DNA of 64,000 nt from Eulemur rufifrons (GCF_041146395.1 NC_091002.1:6194501-6258500); one strand, 5' to 3'; positions 48,180-59,736 are shown, numbered from the stretch's first letter. Made by a program: numbers and translations. The notes: generated by a model not told the origin, from the letters alone.

Positions 48180-48622
48180 TCCCTCTGTCACAGCAGTCAT
48201 TATTCACAATAGCCGAGAGGTGGAAGCAACCCAAATGTCCAGTGACAGATGAATGGGTAAACAAAATGTTGTCTATCCATGTGATGGAATATTATTCAGC
48301 CATAAAAGGAAGGAAATTCTGACATATGGTACAACATAGATAAACCTTGAGGACATGATGCTCAGTGAAATAAGCCAGACACAAAGGGACAAATCCTGTA
48401 TGATTCCACTTATATGAGGTCCCTAGAATAGTCAGATTCAGAGACAGGGCACAGAATGGTGGGTGCCAGGGGCTGGGGGAGAGCAATGGGGAGTTATGGC
48501 TTAAATGGGGACAGAGCTTCAGTTTGGGAAGATAAAAAAGCTCTGGAGATGGATGGTGGTGATGATTGTGACAATATGAATGTAAATGCTGCTGAACTGT
48601 ACACTTAAAAATGGCTAAAATG
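48180..48622 (+). mobile_element. Old L1 3' end
   Basis: TATTCACAATAGCCGAGAGG and CAACCCAAATGTCCAGTGAC, ending CTGTACACTTAAAAATGGC. Confidence 0.7.
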
Positions 48623-48946
48623 TGGCCAGGCACGGTGGATCACACCCGTAATCCTAGCACTCTGGGAGGGTGAGGCAGGAGGATCGTTTGAGCTCAGGAG
48701 TTTGAGACCAGCCTGAGCAAGAGCGAGACCTCAGTGTCTACAAAAAAAAAAAATAGAAAGAAATTAGCTGGACAACTAAAAACATACAGGAAAAATTAGC
48801 TGGGCTTTGTGGCACATGCCTGTAGTCCCAGCTACTCGGGAGGCTGAGGCAGGAGTTTGAGGTTGCTGTGAGCTAGGCTGATGCCACGGCACTGTAGCCC
48901 GGGCAACAAAGTGAGACTCCGTCTCAAAAAAATAAAAAAAAAAAAA
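48623..48946 (+). mobile_element. Lemur-type dimeric Alu
   Basis: GGCCAGGCACGGTGGATCAC, the linker AGAAAGAAATTAGCTGGACA, and a poly-A tail. It inserted at the tail of the L1 at 48180-48622. Confidence 0.95.
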
Positions 48947-48981
48947 TTGTTAAAATGATAAAGTTTGTTATGTGTATTTTA

Positions 48982-49277
48982 CAATTTTTTTTTTTTTTTT
49001 TTTTTAAATCTCGCTCTGTCGCCCTGGGTGGAGTGCAGTGGTGTCATCATAGCTCACAGCAACCTTCAACTCCTGGGCTCCAGCCATCCTCCTGCCTCCG
49101 CCTTCTGAGGAGCTGGGATTACAGGCACCACTACACCCGGCTAATTTTCTATTTTTAGTAGAGGCGGGGTCTTGCTCTTCTTGCTCAGGCTGGTCTCGAA
49201 CTCTGAGCTCAAGCAATCCTCCCGCCTCGGCCTCAAAGAGCGAGGATTACTGGAGGCTTGAGCCACCGCGCTGGCTA
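48982..49277 (-). mobile_element. Alu-related SINE at the CpG-island edge
   Basis: Poly-T, ATCTCGCTCTGTCGCCCTGG, ending CACCGCGCTGGCTA. Confidence 0.9.
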
Positions 49278-50080
49278 CGTTTTTTTCTTTTTCTGCAAGG
49301 TCGCTCTGTCTGACTGGAGACAGGCGCGGCGTCCAGGTGTGGGGCGAGTGGATGGGGCGGGGAGCAGAGGCGATCCTGGCGGCTCTGAGGTGGGTCTGGC
49401 AGGATTTCGGAAAGAACAGTGGCGAGCTGAGGGGAGGGGACACGAAAAGGAGCGGGCAGAGGATCGCCCAGCAAGAGAGCCTGGGGTCCGGGCAGCGGCT
49501 CGAGAGAGGAAGCAGCAGGAATCACTGGCGCTGGCGGAGAGACGCTGGGAGCCATTCTGTTCGCGTGTTAGAGAGCCACAGCGGGTTTGCCAGAGAGAAC
49601 GCTCCCGAGGAGAAGGAAGAACTGGGGTGTGAGGGAGGCGGGAGCCAGGACGCAGCCGCCCCCACCCAGGCCGGATGTCCACAGGGCGGAGGGCCACACG
49701 TCCTCTGGCAGGGGCGCGCGGTCAGGTGAGGGTGTGCGCGGGGCAGTCATGGTCACACTGGGCCGTGGCATGAAACAGGCCCGCAGGAGAGGGCCGCGGG
49801 GCGCCGGGGAGGTAGAAGGTGTGCGAGGAGCGCCCGCCAGGCACTGGGGACGCACCGGCCCCTGGACCCTCGTTGCGACACAGCCCTCGTGGAACCAGCG
49901 CCAGCCCTGCGGGTCTCAGCCGTGCTTGGCTCGGCGCGCTCCACTCCGTAGCCCGAGCCGAGCCTCTGGGGCACGCCAGTGCCCCTTCCCCCAGAAAACA
50001 GCTGTCTGCGGTGGGGGGTGACAGGAGGTCACAGCTAGAGGCAGCGTGGGACCTACTGGGTAGAAAAAAGCCTGCCGCCG

Positions 50081-50330
50081 GGCGGGCGCGGTGGCTCACG
50101 CCTGTGATCCTAGCACTCTGGGAGGCCGAGGCGGGAAGATTGCTTGAGCTCGGGAGTTTAAGACCAGCCTGAGCAAGAGCGACCCCGTCTCTATAAAAAA
50201 CAGAAATATTAGCCGGGCATGGTGGTGGTGCCGGTATTCCCAGCTACCTGGGTGGCTGAGGTAGGAGGATGGCTTGAGCCCAGCAGTTTGAGGTTGCTGT
50301 GAGCTACGATGACACCACTGCACTCCAGCC
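50081..50330 (+). mobile_element. Tailless Alu-related SINE in the CpG island
   Basis: CGGGCGGGCGCGGTGGCTCA to GACACCACTGCACTCCAGCC, then an abrupt change to unique GC-rich DNA without the terminal A-tail. Confidence 0.9.
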
Positions 50331-51611
50331 AGAGGTGTGGCGCCCTTGGGGCGCACGTCCAACCGAGGGGCCGCGGGCTGCCCCACCTCACCTGGTGACC
50401 GTGACCGCTTGACCCTGGGCACCGGGCGCCACACACGAGAAAGCCACTGGCTCCCGGGCGTCCAGGACAGGGGCCCGCCGCTTGGACCCTGCCTACCCTG
50501 AGCACGACCCGGTCCCCAAAGCCCGGTGTCTGCCCAACTGGGAGCGGAGAGTGGCGGTCACGAACACACCTCCCACCGGGCCTCCCAAACCTTCTCACGG
50601 TTCAGACACCCAACCGAGTCCGGCCCCTTTGACCGCGGGAGAAGCTTGGGCGCTCGGACGTCACCACGTTGTGCCAGCGTGACCACTGGCCAGGGGTCCG
50701 GAGGTGCGGGGTAGAGAGCGGCTAGCTGGGAGGGGACCCACGCAGGGGAGGCCGCCCGAGGCTTGGCCCCGCCACCAGGAATGGGCCTGGCTGGAAGTCA
50801 GCTCTGGGCCCCGAGCGGGATCCCGGCCACCGCACACGCTGCCGGCTGGGGGGTGGGGGGAACGCCGGCACCACTTGGGCCTGGGGCTCCTTCTCCCGAG
50901 GTCACGGCCTCCGCATCGGTGTTGGACTTAAGGAGCCTCGCGCCGCCAGTGGCCCCCGTGGGCGTCTGGCAAATGGGAGTCTCACGCCCCGCCCCCCGGG
51001 CCCACGCGTGCGGGGAGACCTCGTCCCTCTGGGAGGGATGGTCTCCACCGGCCGCTAGAGCCCAGGCCCAACAGCCCTGAGTTCACGGAGAAGCTCCTGC
51101 ACCGGGGCCGAGCGACCGTCTCCTCTGGGCACACGGCGGCGGCGATGTGGTCAGGCCTCCTGGCAGCAGACAGGTGGAGGTGGGGCAAGGGGAGTGGGTG
51201 ATTACCCACGGGCCGGACCTCCCTGGACGGTGCGACCCCACCCTGGGCCCCACCGGCCCGGGAGCGGAGCGCGCGCGTCCGCACTTGCCGCGCGCCCCGG
51301 GCCCCTGGCGTGCACGGAGCCCCTCCATCGGGACAGGCCCCCAGCGGCAGACGCACTTTTCCCACTTCCTTGCCTTTGTTCCCGCCGGCGGCGCGCTCTG
51401 GAGGGTCCGCCCAGGCGCCGCCTACTCCAGGCAGCCCTCGACTCCACCGGCTGCGGCTCAGACGCTGCTCCCGGGCACCGCCAGTGGCCAGGCCTGGACA
51501 CGCGGGAGTCCTGGGTACCCCCTCGGTCCCTTTAAGCTGGCCGCCGGAGCAGTCTCCGGGTTTCCATGACAACGACGTCGGGTGGGGGCCCGGGAGGGGT
51601 CGGGTCGGGGA

Positions 51612-51619
51612 GCATGCGC
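51612..51619. promoter_or_regulatory. NRF1-like site
   Basis: GCATGCGC about 70 bp upstream of the NICOL1 exon 1 donor; this motif is common in CpG-island promoters. Confidence 0.45.
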
Positions 51620-51624
51620 GGTGC

Positions 51625-51688
51625 GCACCGGCCGCGGAACGTCTTTCTAAGTCGCCCGAGCTGCTAATCGCGGGGTCCCTGAACTGCG
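51625..51688 (+). other. NICOL1: NICOL1 5' non-coding exon (end precise, start approximate)
   Basis: A strong donor, GCG|GTAAGAAC, ends at 51688. The coding exon has its own acceptor at 52131, so an upstream untranslated exon is required. Its 5' end is inferred to lie shortly after the NRF1-like site. Confidence 0.6.
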
Positions 51689-51759
51689 GTAAGAACGGGG
51701 TTGTGGGCGTCCAGAGGGGTAATTCTTGAGACCCGGGAGGCGAGCTGGGGTCGCAGGCC

Positions 51760-52070
51760 CTTGCAGTGGGGCGGGGCTTCGGGGCTCTGGGAATGGGTGG
51801 GGCTGGGGTCGCGGGCCCAGGGGGTGGGGCGGGGGTCGCGGGCCCGGGGAGTGGGTAGGTGGGCTGCAGTTGGCGGCCCTGGGAGTGGGTTGGGGTCGCG
51901 GGCCCGGGGGCTGAGGCGGGGGATCGCGGCCCTGGGAGTGGGTAGGGCCGGGGTCACGGGCCGGGTGAGGGGGGCGTGGGCTGGGGTCACGGGCCTGGGG
52001 GATAGGGCAGAGGTTCGTGGTCCTGAGAGTGGGTGGGGCTGGAGTCGCGGGCCAGAGGATGGGGTGTAGC
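51760..52070. repeat. GC-rich degenerate minisatellite in NICOL1 intron 1
   Basis: Variants of GGGTCGCGGGCCCGGGGAGT, each followed by GGGTGGGG-like sequence, repeat about every 28-40 bp. At least eight degenerate copies fill most of the 443-bp intron. Confidence 0.85.
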
Positions 52071-52153
52071 GGCGGGGCTTCGCGGGCCCAGCTTGCGGCT
52101 GGCACCGCTGACTCCCTCCCGCCCACTGCAGGGCGGCCCGGGCTTCCTCGGCC

Positions 52154-52298
52154 ATGGCCCCCCCGCCGGCGCGCAGGTCCCCGATGTCGATGTTGCCGCC
52201 GCTGCCGCTGCCGCTGCTGCTGCTGCTGCTGAGCCTGGCGCTGCTGGGCACCCGGGCCCGCGCCGAACCTGCCACCGGGAGCGCAGTCCCTGCGCAGA
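52154..52298 (+). CDS. NICOL1: NICOL1 coding exon 1 (residues 1-48 plus one base)
   Basis: The exon itself begins at 52132 after the acceptor CCCACTGCAG; ATG follows 22 bases later in GGCCATGG, a strong Kozak context. It encodes the signal peptide, in which CTG codons form an uninterrupted run of six leucines (residues 21-26). It ends GTG... at donor A|GTTAGT. Confidence 0.95.
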
Positions 52299-53539
52299 GT
52301 TAGTGCCCCGGGGCGACCCTGTGGAGCACGGGGTGGGGGTGAGGGCCACGCCTCTCCTTTGTTCCCGCAGCAGATGCTCCCCTCGGCAGGCGATGGTGGA
52401 GTGGGGAGTGGGGCCAATCTCCTGGCTGGAGCACGGCTGGGGTGCGGGCGTGGTCGTGCAAGGGACCCCCTCCAGATGGCACTCCTCTCCCGTCAACCCC
52501 CCCCTCCCCTGCCCCACAGGCCGCCCGTGCGTTGACTGCCACGCGTTCGAGTTCATGCAGCGCGCCCTGCAGGACCTGCGGAAGACAGCCTACAGCCTGG
52601 ACGCGCGGGTGAGGGCCGCTTGGCGCCTCAGGGTGGTCCCAGGCTTTACTGGGGCTCGGGACAGGAGCAAAGGGTGTGGAAGAGGCGCCTTCCGGTGAAC
52701 GTAGAGACAGTTCCAGGACGCCCAGGCGTGTCCCTAATCTTCCACCCCCATTTATTGGCAGCCTCTGTGATCCTTGTGGGCACAGTCCTCACCCTTGAGC
52801 ACCCCCTATGCCCAGTACACTTTCTAGCCCCTCCCCTCGGAGGCCTGTGACTCCTCTACCCTGGGTCTGGGCGCTGTGGCAGACCTGGCCCCTGGAGAGA
52901 GACTGCCAGCCCAGTCCATGATTCCCCAGGTGGGGGGTGAGGTCCGGGAGTCAGAGAAGAAAGTGGGGCGGAGAAAGAGGGTGTGGCCAGAGCATTAGGG
53001 ATGGGGGTGGGTAGACACACACATTGACTAAACACTCCCAAGACTGGACACACAAGGCACAGCCAAGAACGTTTTCATCTGTGGCAGAAACTTGTGCTTC
53101 ATCCTAGAAAGGAGAGTTCAGGAAGGGGAGAACCCTGCCTGGCCCATCCCTTACAAGTCCTGGTGCCCTTCTCTGGACAGTTCCAGAGGACCCAGGCAGA
53201 AACCTGGAGCCCCCTCTCCCGCCATGGGGTCTGGAGCTAGACTCTTGGAGGAGCAGACCGCAGCTTACCCTTGGGGGTGTTGGCTGACAGTGGCCCCCTG
53301 AGAGGGGGTGTGAGCTGAAGGAAGGCGGGGCAGTCATCTGGCTTGGGGTTACCATGTGAAGGGCCTGTCAGAAGCAGCTGGAGACGCGGCTGCCCTGGGT
53401 GGTCTGGAGGCCCTGGGGGAGGTGGCCAGTGGGCAGCCATGCCACACCCTCATGGCCTCTTGTTGCTTTGCAGACGGAGACCCTCCTCCTACAGGCCGAG
53501 CGCCGGGCCCTGTGTGCCTGCTGGCCGACCGGGCGCTGA
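52154..53539 (+). CDS. NICOL1: NICOL1 (C4orf48) secreted peptide precursor, 99 aa
   Basis: The coding segments are 52154-52298, 52520-52608 and 53474-53539, with GT-AG introns and matching phases. The precursor starts MAPPPARRSP, has a very leucine-rich signal peptide ending near residue 37 (TRARA), and a small mature part of about 62 residues. The mature part contains RPCVDCHAFEFMQRALQDLR and ends LCACWPTGR. Four cysteines (52, 55, 92 and 94) form CxxC and CxC pairs, likely disulphide-bonded. It matches the human C4orf48/NICOL1 product closely. In mouse, NICOL1 is reported to act with NELL2 in lumicrine signalling from testis to epididymis, and it was earlier described as a neuropeptide-like gene in the Wolf-Hirschhorn region. 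The promoter is a CpG island, and a poly-A signal follows 28 bp after the stop. Function in this species is inferred from orthology. Confidence 0.96.
52520..52608 (+). CDS. NICOL1: NICOL1 coding exon 2 (residues 49-78)
   Basis: The acceptor CCCCACAG is followed by GC completing serine, then RPCVDCHAFEFMQRALQDLR and KTAYSLDAR. The donor is GTGAGG. Length 89 nt. Confidence 0.96.
53474..53539 (+). CDS. NICOL1: NICOL1 coding exon 3 (residues 79-99 and stop)
   Basis: The acceptor GCTTTGCAG is followed by TETLLLQAERRALCACWPTG then R and TGA. Length 66 nt. Confidence 0.96.
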   Translation, partial: TETLLLQAERRALCACWPTGR

Positions 53540-53566
53540 GGACCCTCACCAGCACTGTCCCTTGTT

Positions 53567-53572
53567 AATAAA
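53567..53572 (+). terminator. NICOL1: NICOL1 polyadenylation signal AATAAA
   Basis: A canonical hexamer lies 28 bp after the stop codon, followed by CATGCCTGTGTCATTTC, a GT-rich downstream element. The 3' UTR is therefore unusually short, about 50 nt. Confidence 0.9.
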
Positions 53573-53599
53573 CGCCCAGCCAGCATGCCTGTGTCATTT

Positions 53600-54430
53600 C
53601 TCCTTGCTCTGGACACCAGAGCTCCCTGCGTCATCCCTGGGAGCCCCTGGTTGGTTGGGCCCCTCTCTGGGCCTTGGTTTCCCCAGTTCTGTGTGAGTGG
53701 GGGCCCTCTTGCCACCTGTCTCATGCCAGTGCTGAGAGATAGATACACACTTCCATCCTCCTGCGTGCACCTGCACCCGCAGGCATGTGTGCCACGACAA
53801 GCCCACCTTCCAGGGGCCTGCTCATTGCCTGCTGTTCTTGCTTGGAGGCTGAGCAAGTGGAGAAAATGCCCTATGTCCCTGATGCCCCAGGGCTGAGTCC
53901 CCCAAGACTCTGCATGGAGTGGGCTCCCTGGAGGCTGAGTGGTAGGCCACACAGCCTGCGGCTGCTGGGACAGCGAAGGTGGCTGGCCAGTGCCTCTCCA
54001 GGGAAGGGAGGGCTGGGATTGCCACCCCCAGCCTCAGCCCTGAGCCTGGCCCCTGGGCACCAGGGCCTCCTGGACAGGGAGCTGGCACAGGCCTGTGCAC
54101 CCAGCACCCAGCAGGTGACCTCCAGGTGAAGCAAGTCACACCTTTCTCCCTTTATTCTTTCTGTACATGCTTTTTAAAGTAAAAGTAGAGCCTTTTGTCA
54201 AAGCAATGCATGCACATTGTTAGAAACAAACCCAGGAGCACAGCAGGGCAAAGACTGGAAGTGACTGCCACTCACCTGGGCAGGGCACTTGGGCTCTCTG
54301 TGGCTTCGGTTCCCTGCTTGTCACTGCCACAGCACAGGTGCTGCTATCTCAGGCAGGTAGGGCTGGACAGTCCTGGTCCACCTCTCTGAGAGGGGGCCTT
54401 TTAGCTCACCAGCCCCGACCTCTGCTCTGT
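53600..54430. other. Unique intergenic sequence downstream of NICOL1
   Basis: GC-rich sequence without recognised repeat or exon. Confidence 0.5.
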
Positions 54431-54445
54431 CCCATGGTGATCTTT

Positions 54446-54792
54446 TTTTTTTTTTTTTTTTTTTTGAGACAGAGTCTCACTCTGTTGCCCGGGCTAGAGT
54501 GAGTGCCGTGGCGTCAGCCTAGCTCACAGCAACCTCAAACTCCTGGGCTCAAGCGATCCTCCTGCCTCAGCCTCCCAAGTAGCTGGGACTACAGGCATGC
54601 GCCACTATGCCCGGCTAATTTTTTTCTATATATATATATATATTTAGTTGTCCATATAATTTCTTTCTATTTTTAGTAGAGACGGGGTCTCGCTCTTGCT
54701 CAGGCTGGTCTCGAACTCCTGACCTTGAGCGATCCACCCGCCTCGGCCTCCCAGAGTGCTAGGATTACAGGCGTGAGCCACCGCGCCCGGCC
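54446..54792 (-). mobile_element. Lemur-type dimeric Alu
   Basis: Poly-T to CGCGCCCGGCC. The TSD CCATGGTGATCTTT flanks both sides (ends 54445; 54793-54806). Confidence 0.97.
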
Positions 54793-54806
54793 CCATGGTG
54801 ATCTTT

Positions 54807-57075
54807 ATTGCCCCTGCTGACTGCCAGATACTGACTCCATGTTCCTGTCCTTTGCCTGCCCCCACTAGCCTGTCCTGACATGCAGGCTCCCCAGTGAACA
54901 GAGTGCCCCCTGAGCAGCTCACACCACAGCAGAGGGACCAAGTTGGATGTGCAGCAGGAGGTGCCTGTGAAGAACTCTGAAGTGGGCCAGGGAGAGACTA
55001 GGGGTTCTGAGGCCGTGGCAGGCCTTGGGCCTTTGTTGGCCCTTCAACCTGGGCCAGAGGGGTGTGGTACAGGGCCAGACTCCTGTCCCCAGCTCAGCAG
55101 TGCCTGAGCAGAAGTGGCAAAGAAGGGCATGGCCCAGGCAGTGCTCATGTCTCATTGGCTGGCCTTAGTCACATGACCACTCCTAGCTGCAAGGGAGGCG
55201 GGGAATGTAGCTTTGGGTAGCCAGATTTAGCACACCAAATACAAGAACAACAAATACTTTTTAAGTGTAGTCCCATGCAATATTTGGGATGAACTTACAC
55301 TAAAAATTATTATTTATCCAAAATTTAAATTTAGTGTCCCATATTTGAGGAGCAGCCATGAGCCCTGGCACAGATTGGGGCTTACTTCTGTCACTGTAAG
55401 AGATGGGGTCAGCCGAGAGTGCTTGTAGAAGCCTCTCAGGAGGTGCTCTTTGGGGTGATGCAGGGGCATGCGCCAGGCAGACTCGGGTGTGGAGGGGCCA
55501 GGGGCTGATGTGCGTGTGCCTCTGTCCAGCAAGGGGGCCCAGGGCCTGCAGAGAACATGGCCAGTGTCAGGAGAGTGTTGGCGCAGCATGGTGGATCCCT
55601 GTGGGGTTTGGGGCAAGGATGTGGGCTGATGGTTGTGAGCTGTACACTTCTGGCTGCTGGCTGGGAACGGACTGGCTGGGTGAGCACAGAACTGGCCTAT
55701 GAGGGCGTGACTGCAGCCATCAGAGCTGAGAAAGTGGCCCCCAGGTGCTGGTGCGGGGGCCAGCGTGAGAGGCAGCTGGATTCTGGATATGTTTGAAAGT
55801 GGTGGCAGCAGGGTTTGTGGGTAGGTGGATGTGGATTAGAGGGAGGCAGGAGGCCACTGGGTGGTTGCACCGGGAAGGGGGCTGCAGGGAGCAGGTTGGG
55901 ACAGGAGTGCTGGCTGAGATCCCTATGGCCTGAGCACGGACAGTGGACAGGGGAGGGACCCCTGGGGGCAATGGAGCCACCACAGGCAGGAAGAGAACTG
56001 AGAGGTGTCCTGGAAGGCCGGGTGAGGGCTTCAGGAATTGGGGTTCAGTGTGTCACATGCCACAGAGGGTAGGCAAGGCCTGAGATGACCAGCAGATATG
56101 GCAACTCTGGTCATTGGTGACCTTGACAAAAGCAGGGTCCATCAGGGCTGGGGAGGCCTAAATGGGCTTCCGGTGTGGGGGGCACAGGCAGCGCCTGTGA
56201 GCAGTTTGGCTTCACGTTTGCCCTAGAGCCACACAGGGCTGTCCTGCTTGGCCGGAGGTGAGTCAATACAGAGCATCCGTGACATCTGCATGTAGGTGTC
56301 GCTAGTGGCCTGGCCAGTGAGCTGGGAGTGCGCTCTCTTTTCCGGACAGCCATTTTCTTGGACATCATGTTGGCCTTTTCCTTTCTCCCGCATCATCTGC
56401 CTTTGTCACGTCTGTACGTCCTCCAGCATCCAGCCATTCCCTCGTCTCAGGGCACCTCCTGGTGCCTCCGCCCTCCTGCCCTGGCCAGCTGGGCGTTCCC
56501 GCTGCCCACCCTCCTGCCCCAGCTTTACTCTGCGGCTCAGAACCACCTTCCCCTAGACCCGTGTTCTGTCCTCCCTGCCACGTACTTTCAGGTAGCCTCA
56601 CAGGAAAGCATGTGGGAAGAAAATGTGCCGAGTCGGCCTGTCTGAAGGTGTCTTCTGCCAGCTCTGGGGGCTCGTGGTTGGGCCCTCCCACCCCAGGGTA
56701 GCTGCCCCCTTGGCCTCGGAGACCAGCCTCCCTCTCCGGTGTGTGTCCCTGGGAGGCGCTAGAGCGCTCGTGCTCTCTTGTGTTAGTAGCTCATCTCCTG
56801 ACACCCCCACTGGACTGTAGAGCCCCAGCAGGAAGCGACTTTGTCTTTCCGAGGCCCACTGTGGGCGGGCGCCTGGCTCAGTGTTGCAGGGAAGGTTCAG
56901 TGGAAGGTGGGCTCTCAGTTGGAAGTGGGCACCTCCCTGCACCCCCTCCATCTGCCTGCAGCAGGGAACCCTCAAGAGTCGCTGGAAGTTTCCACAGGAT
57001 GTGTTTTGAGCCCTGTTTGCACTGGTTCAAGGTGCTGGGCAGGTTGTACCTGGAGCTGTAGGCCCTTTAGCTTGG
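54807..57075. other. Unique intergenic sequence
   Basis: Moderately GC-rich sequence with only short chance ORFs and no recognised repeat or exon. Confidence 0.5.
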
Positions 57076-57090
57076 GGGAATCACTGTTTT

Positions 57091-57435
<345 letters not shown>

Positions 57436-57544
57436 GGGAATCACTGTTTTACTGTTATTCCTTCCCTCCCTTTTCATCTCCTGGAACTCCTGTAAGTTGC
57501 ACAGTGGGCCTTCTGCACAGCTGTTTCCTTCTTTTTTCTCTCCC

Positions 57545-57746
57545 CATCTCCTGGCATAATCACAACTCACCGCAACCTCAAACTCCTGGGCTTAAGCAGT
57601 CCTCCTGCCTCAGCCCCCTGAAGAGCTGGGACTACAGGTGAGCACCACCACACCTGGCTAATTTTCTATGTTTTGTAGAGGCAAGGTCTCGTTCTTGCTC
57701 AGGCTGGTGTCAAACTGCTGGTCTCAAGTGATCCACCCGCCTCAGC
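57545..57746 (-). mobile_element. Truncated Alu-related SINE
   Basis: CATAATCACAACTCACCGCA to CAAGTGATCCACCCGCCTCA; both ends are missing. Confidence 0.85.
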
Positions 57747-58733
57747 AGGACAAACAGCTCTGGGGCCCAACTGTGCCTAGCCTCGGTTTTCTTGCCTATA
57801 AAATGGGCTCCTGACGCCGCCCTGGGGCTGACATGAGGCACAGCTTCCTGGAACAGCCTCCCCTGGGGTGGGCAGGGGCACCCCTACCTCACAGAGGGGG
57901 AAACAGGTGCGGCAGGGCCTGGGACCGCCCTGAGGCCTGTGCAATCTTTCCCTTTCAGGGAGATGGAGGGGGCTCTAAGCCCCCTAGCCCCACCCAGAGG
58001 TGTTTTCAGATCTCCCAGACCTTCCAGGTGGCTGTTCCTGGGGTCCAGCCCTACCCTTTACGAGCTGAATGTGGCAGTCCCATCCCCACTCCCAAACTCA
58101 TTCTGGAGCGTTCCAGGCTCCTGTGGACCAGGGGGTGGGAGTGCAAGCCTCACCAGGCCATCATGACCACTGGGGGGTCACATGGCTATGGGGGATTTGG
58201 GGGTCTTGGGGCTGAAGGGGGAGGTCAGGCTGAATGGGGAGGGAGGGCCCCCCCCAGGCCTGCCCCTGTCCTGGGGACTGGCTGTGGGCGGCAGAGCAGG
58301 GGCAGCCTCGGCTTGATGTGGGGGTGAGGTGGGTGGGTAGGGTTCAGTAGAGGCCTGACCCTGGAAGGTCTGGGCCACTCTACTCTGAGGTCCACTCAAG
58401 TCTGGGGCTCGGGAGGACATGGTTCAGGAGTCCTGGGCGGCAGGCATGGCTTCTCCCTTTTCTTTGCCCCTGTCAGGAACATGATAGAACGTCCTCCAAT
58501 CTCTGCTCTGGGGCTCAGGGCCCGAGTTCAAAGCCAGCCTCACCTTCCTTCAGTGTCTGGCTCCTCCAGGCACGCCTACCTGCTGTTCTCTCTCCTGGGA
58601 CTCTCCTGCCATCCACCTGGCCACCCTCAGGACACTGAGGAGCCACCGTTGTGGCTGGCTGGCACTCTGGCATCACATGGATCAGTGAGTTCCTTCGAGA
58701 TTTTCTGTGATTCTGCTTTGCTCTCCTGAAAAG
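57747..58733. other. Unique intergenic sequence
   Basis: GC-rich sequence with no recognised exon or repeat. Confidence 0.5.
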
Positions 58734-58898
58734 TGTTGACCTAATGGAAAAAACTGATGTAAAATTAACATAAGTAGAGAGTTTATTTGGGCCACGCTGG
58801 AGGACTGCAACCTGAGAGCATAGATTGGTTGCCGCCCTCCAACGTGGCCCAGATAAACTCCCTACTTATAATAATTTCTCCCAGTTGTTGGGTCAACA
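58734..58898. repeat. 165-bp foldback inverted repeat
   Basis: Core arms at 58771-58812 and 58827-58868 pair over 42 bp with few mismatches around a 14-base loop. Outer ends TGTTGACC (58734-58741) and GGTCAACA (58891-58898) are exact inverted repeats. It has no ORF. Confidence 0.85.
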
Positions 58899-59736
58899 TA
58901 TCTGGCCTAAGCCATCAGGACTCAGGGTGACCATCCTCCCCTGACCCCCAGTATTCCCTCTGGGACCCAGCGCTGGGTACCAGCGCGCACCCATGTGGTC
59001 CTCTGATTCCAGAGGTGTCCGGGTGCAGAAGGGTGAGTCTGAATCCAGACCTCCCTTCTCTTTTTGATTGTGGTGTACATTTTATTTGGGCTGTTTTTCA
59101 AACCCTATCTTTCCTTTAAAAGTGAGGGCTTCGGTCTCTTTCTCGGCACAGGAGATTGAAGTAAAGAACCTGCAGAGGGCTGGCTTCCCACCTCTGCCTC
59201 ATGGCACGGGGTCTGGGCCATCGTGTGGCAGTCAGGCGCCCGGGGTTTCGCTTCTTTGGGGATAAAATGACAAAGCATGCTCTGAAAACTTGCGGCTGCT
59301 TCCCGTTGTTCGTAATGTGGACATGACTTTTCATCTGTGACCAATTCCCATTCTAACCAAAAGGGGCATGACAGCAAGTTCTCTTGTCCCAGAGAGAAGA
59401 GGCGATTGCTCTGACCCGTTGGGTGCTCCAGGCGACTAGAGACTTGGCAGAGGTGTCAGAACTGAGGTCGGAACTGCCATCCTGGACAGGAAGTGGCTTC
59501 ACAGGGCATTCTTCACCAGAAACATTTTAGGGACTCTTGCTCATTTGGAAAGGTATAAATAAGGGACTGGTCACTCCAATACCTTGAACACCCTGCTGTC
59601 ACCTGACAGAGGCAGCCTGAGCCACGTAAGAGAGCGATCATGACTCTTGGGTGACACCTAGAGCAGTGACGTGAATAAGCAACACATTTCAACCCAAAAC
59701 ACACTCCTAGTCTGGTCACTTTAGAAAAGTTCCTAA
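58899..59736. other. Unique intergenic sequence
   Basis: No recognised exon or repeat. Confidence 0.5.

Larger units (their letters stand above)
49300..52330. promoter_or_regulatory. Large CpG island upstream of and covering the NICOL1 start
   Basis: About 3 kb of CpG-rich DNA is interrupted only by a SINE at 50081-50330. The core near the presumed start has an NRF1-like GCATGCGC at 51612-51619 followed by GGTGCGCACCGG. No TATA box is visible. Its size, and the head-to-head human arrangement as I recall it, suggest possible minus-strand transcription too. Confidence 0.75.

Noticed and set aside
49568..51572. Many overlapping 60-196 codon ORFs on both strands
   Set aside because: CpG-island sequence is poor in stop codons. 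The ORFs have low-complexity Arg/Gly/Pro composition and no domains.
51647..52417. 256-codon minus-strand Pro-rich ORF
   Set aside because: It translates the GC-rich minisatellite antisense to NICOL1. Repeat units without stop codons explain the length.
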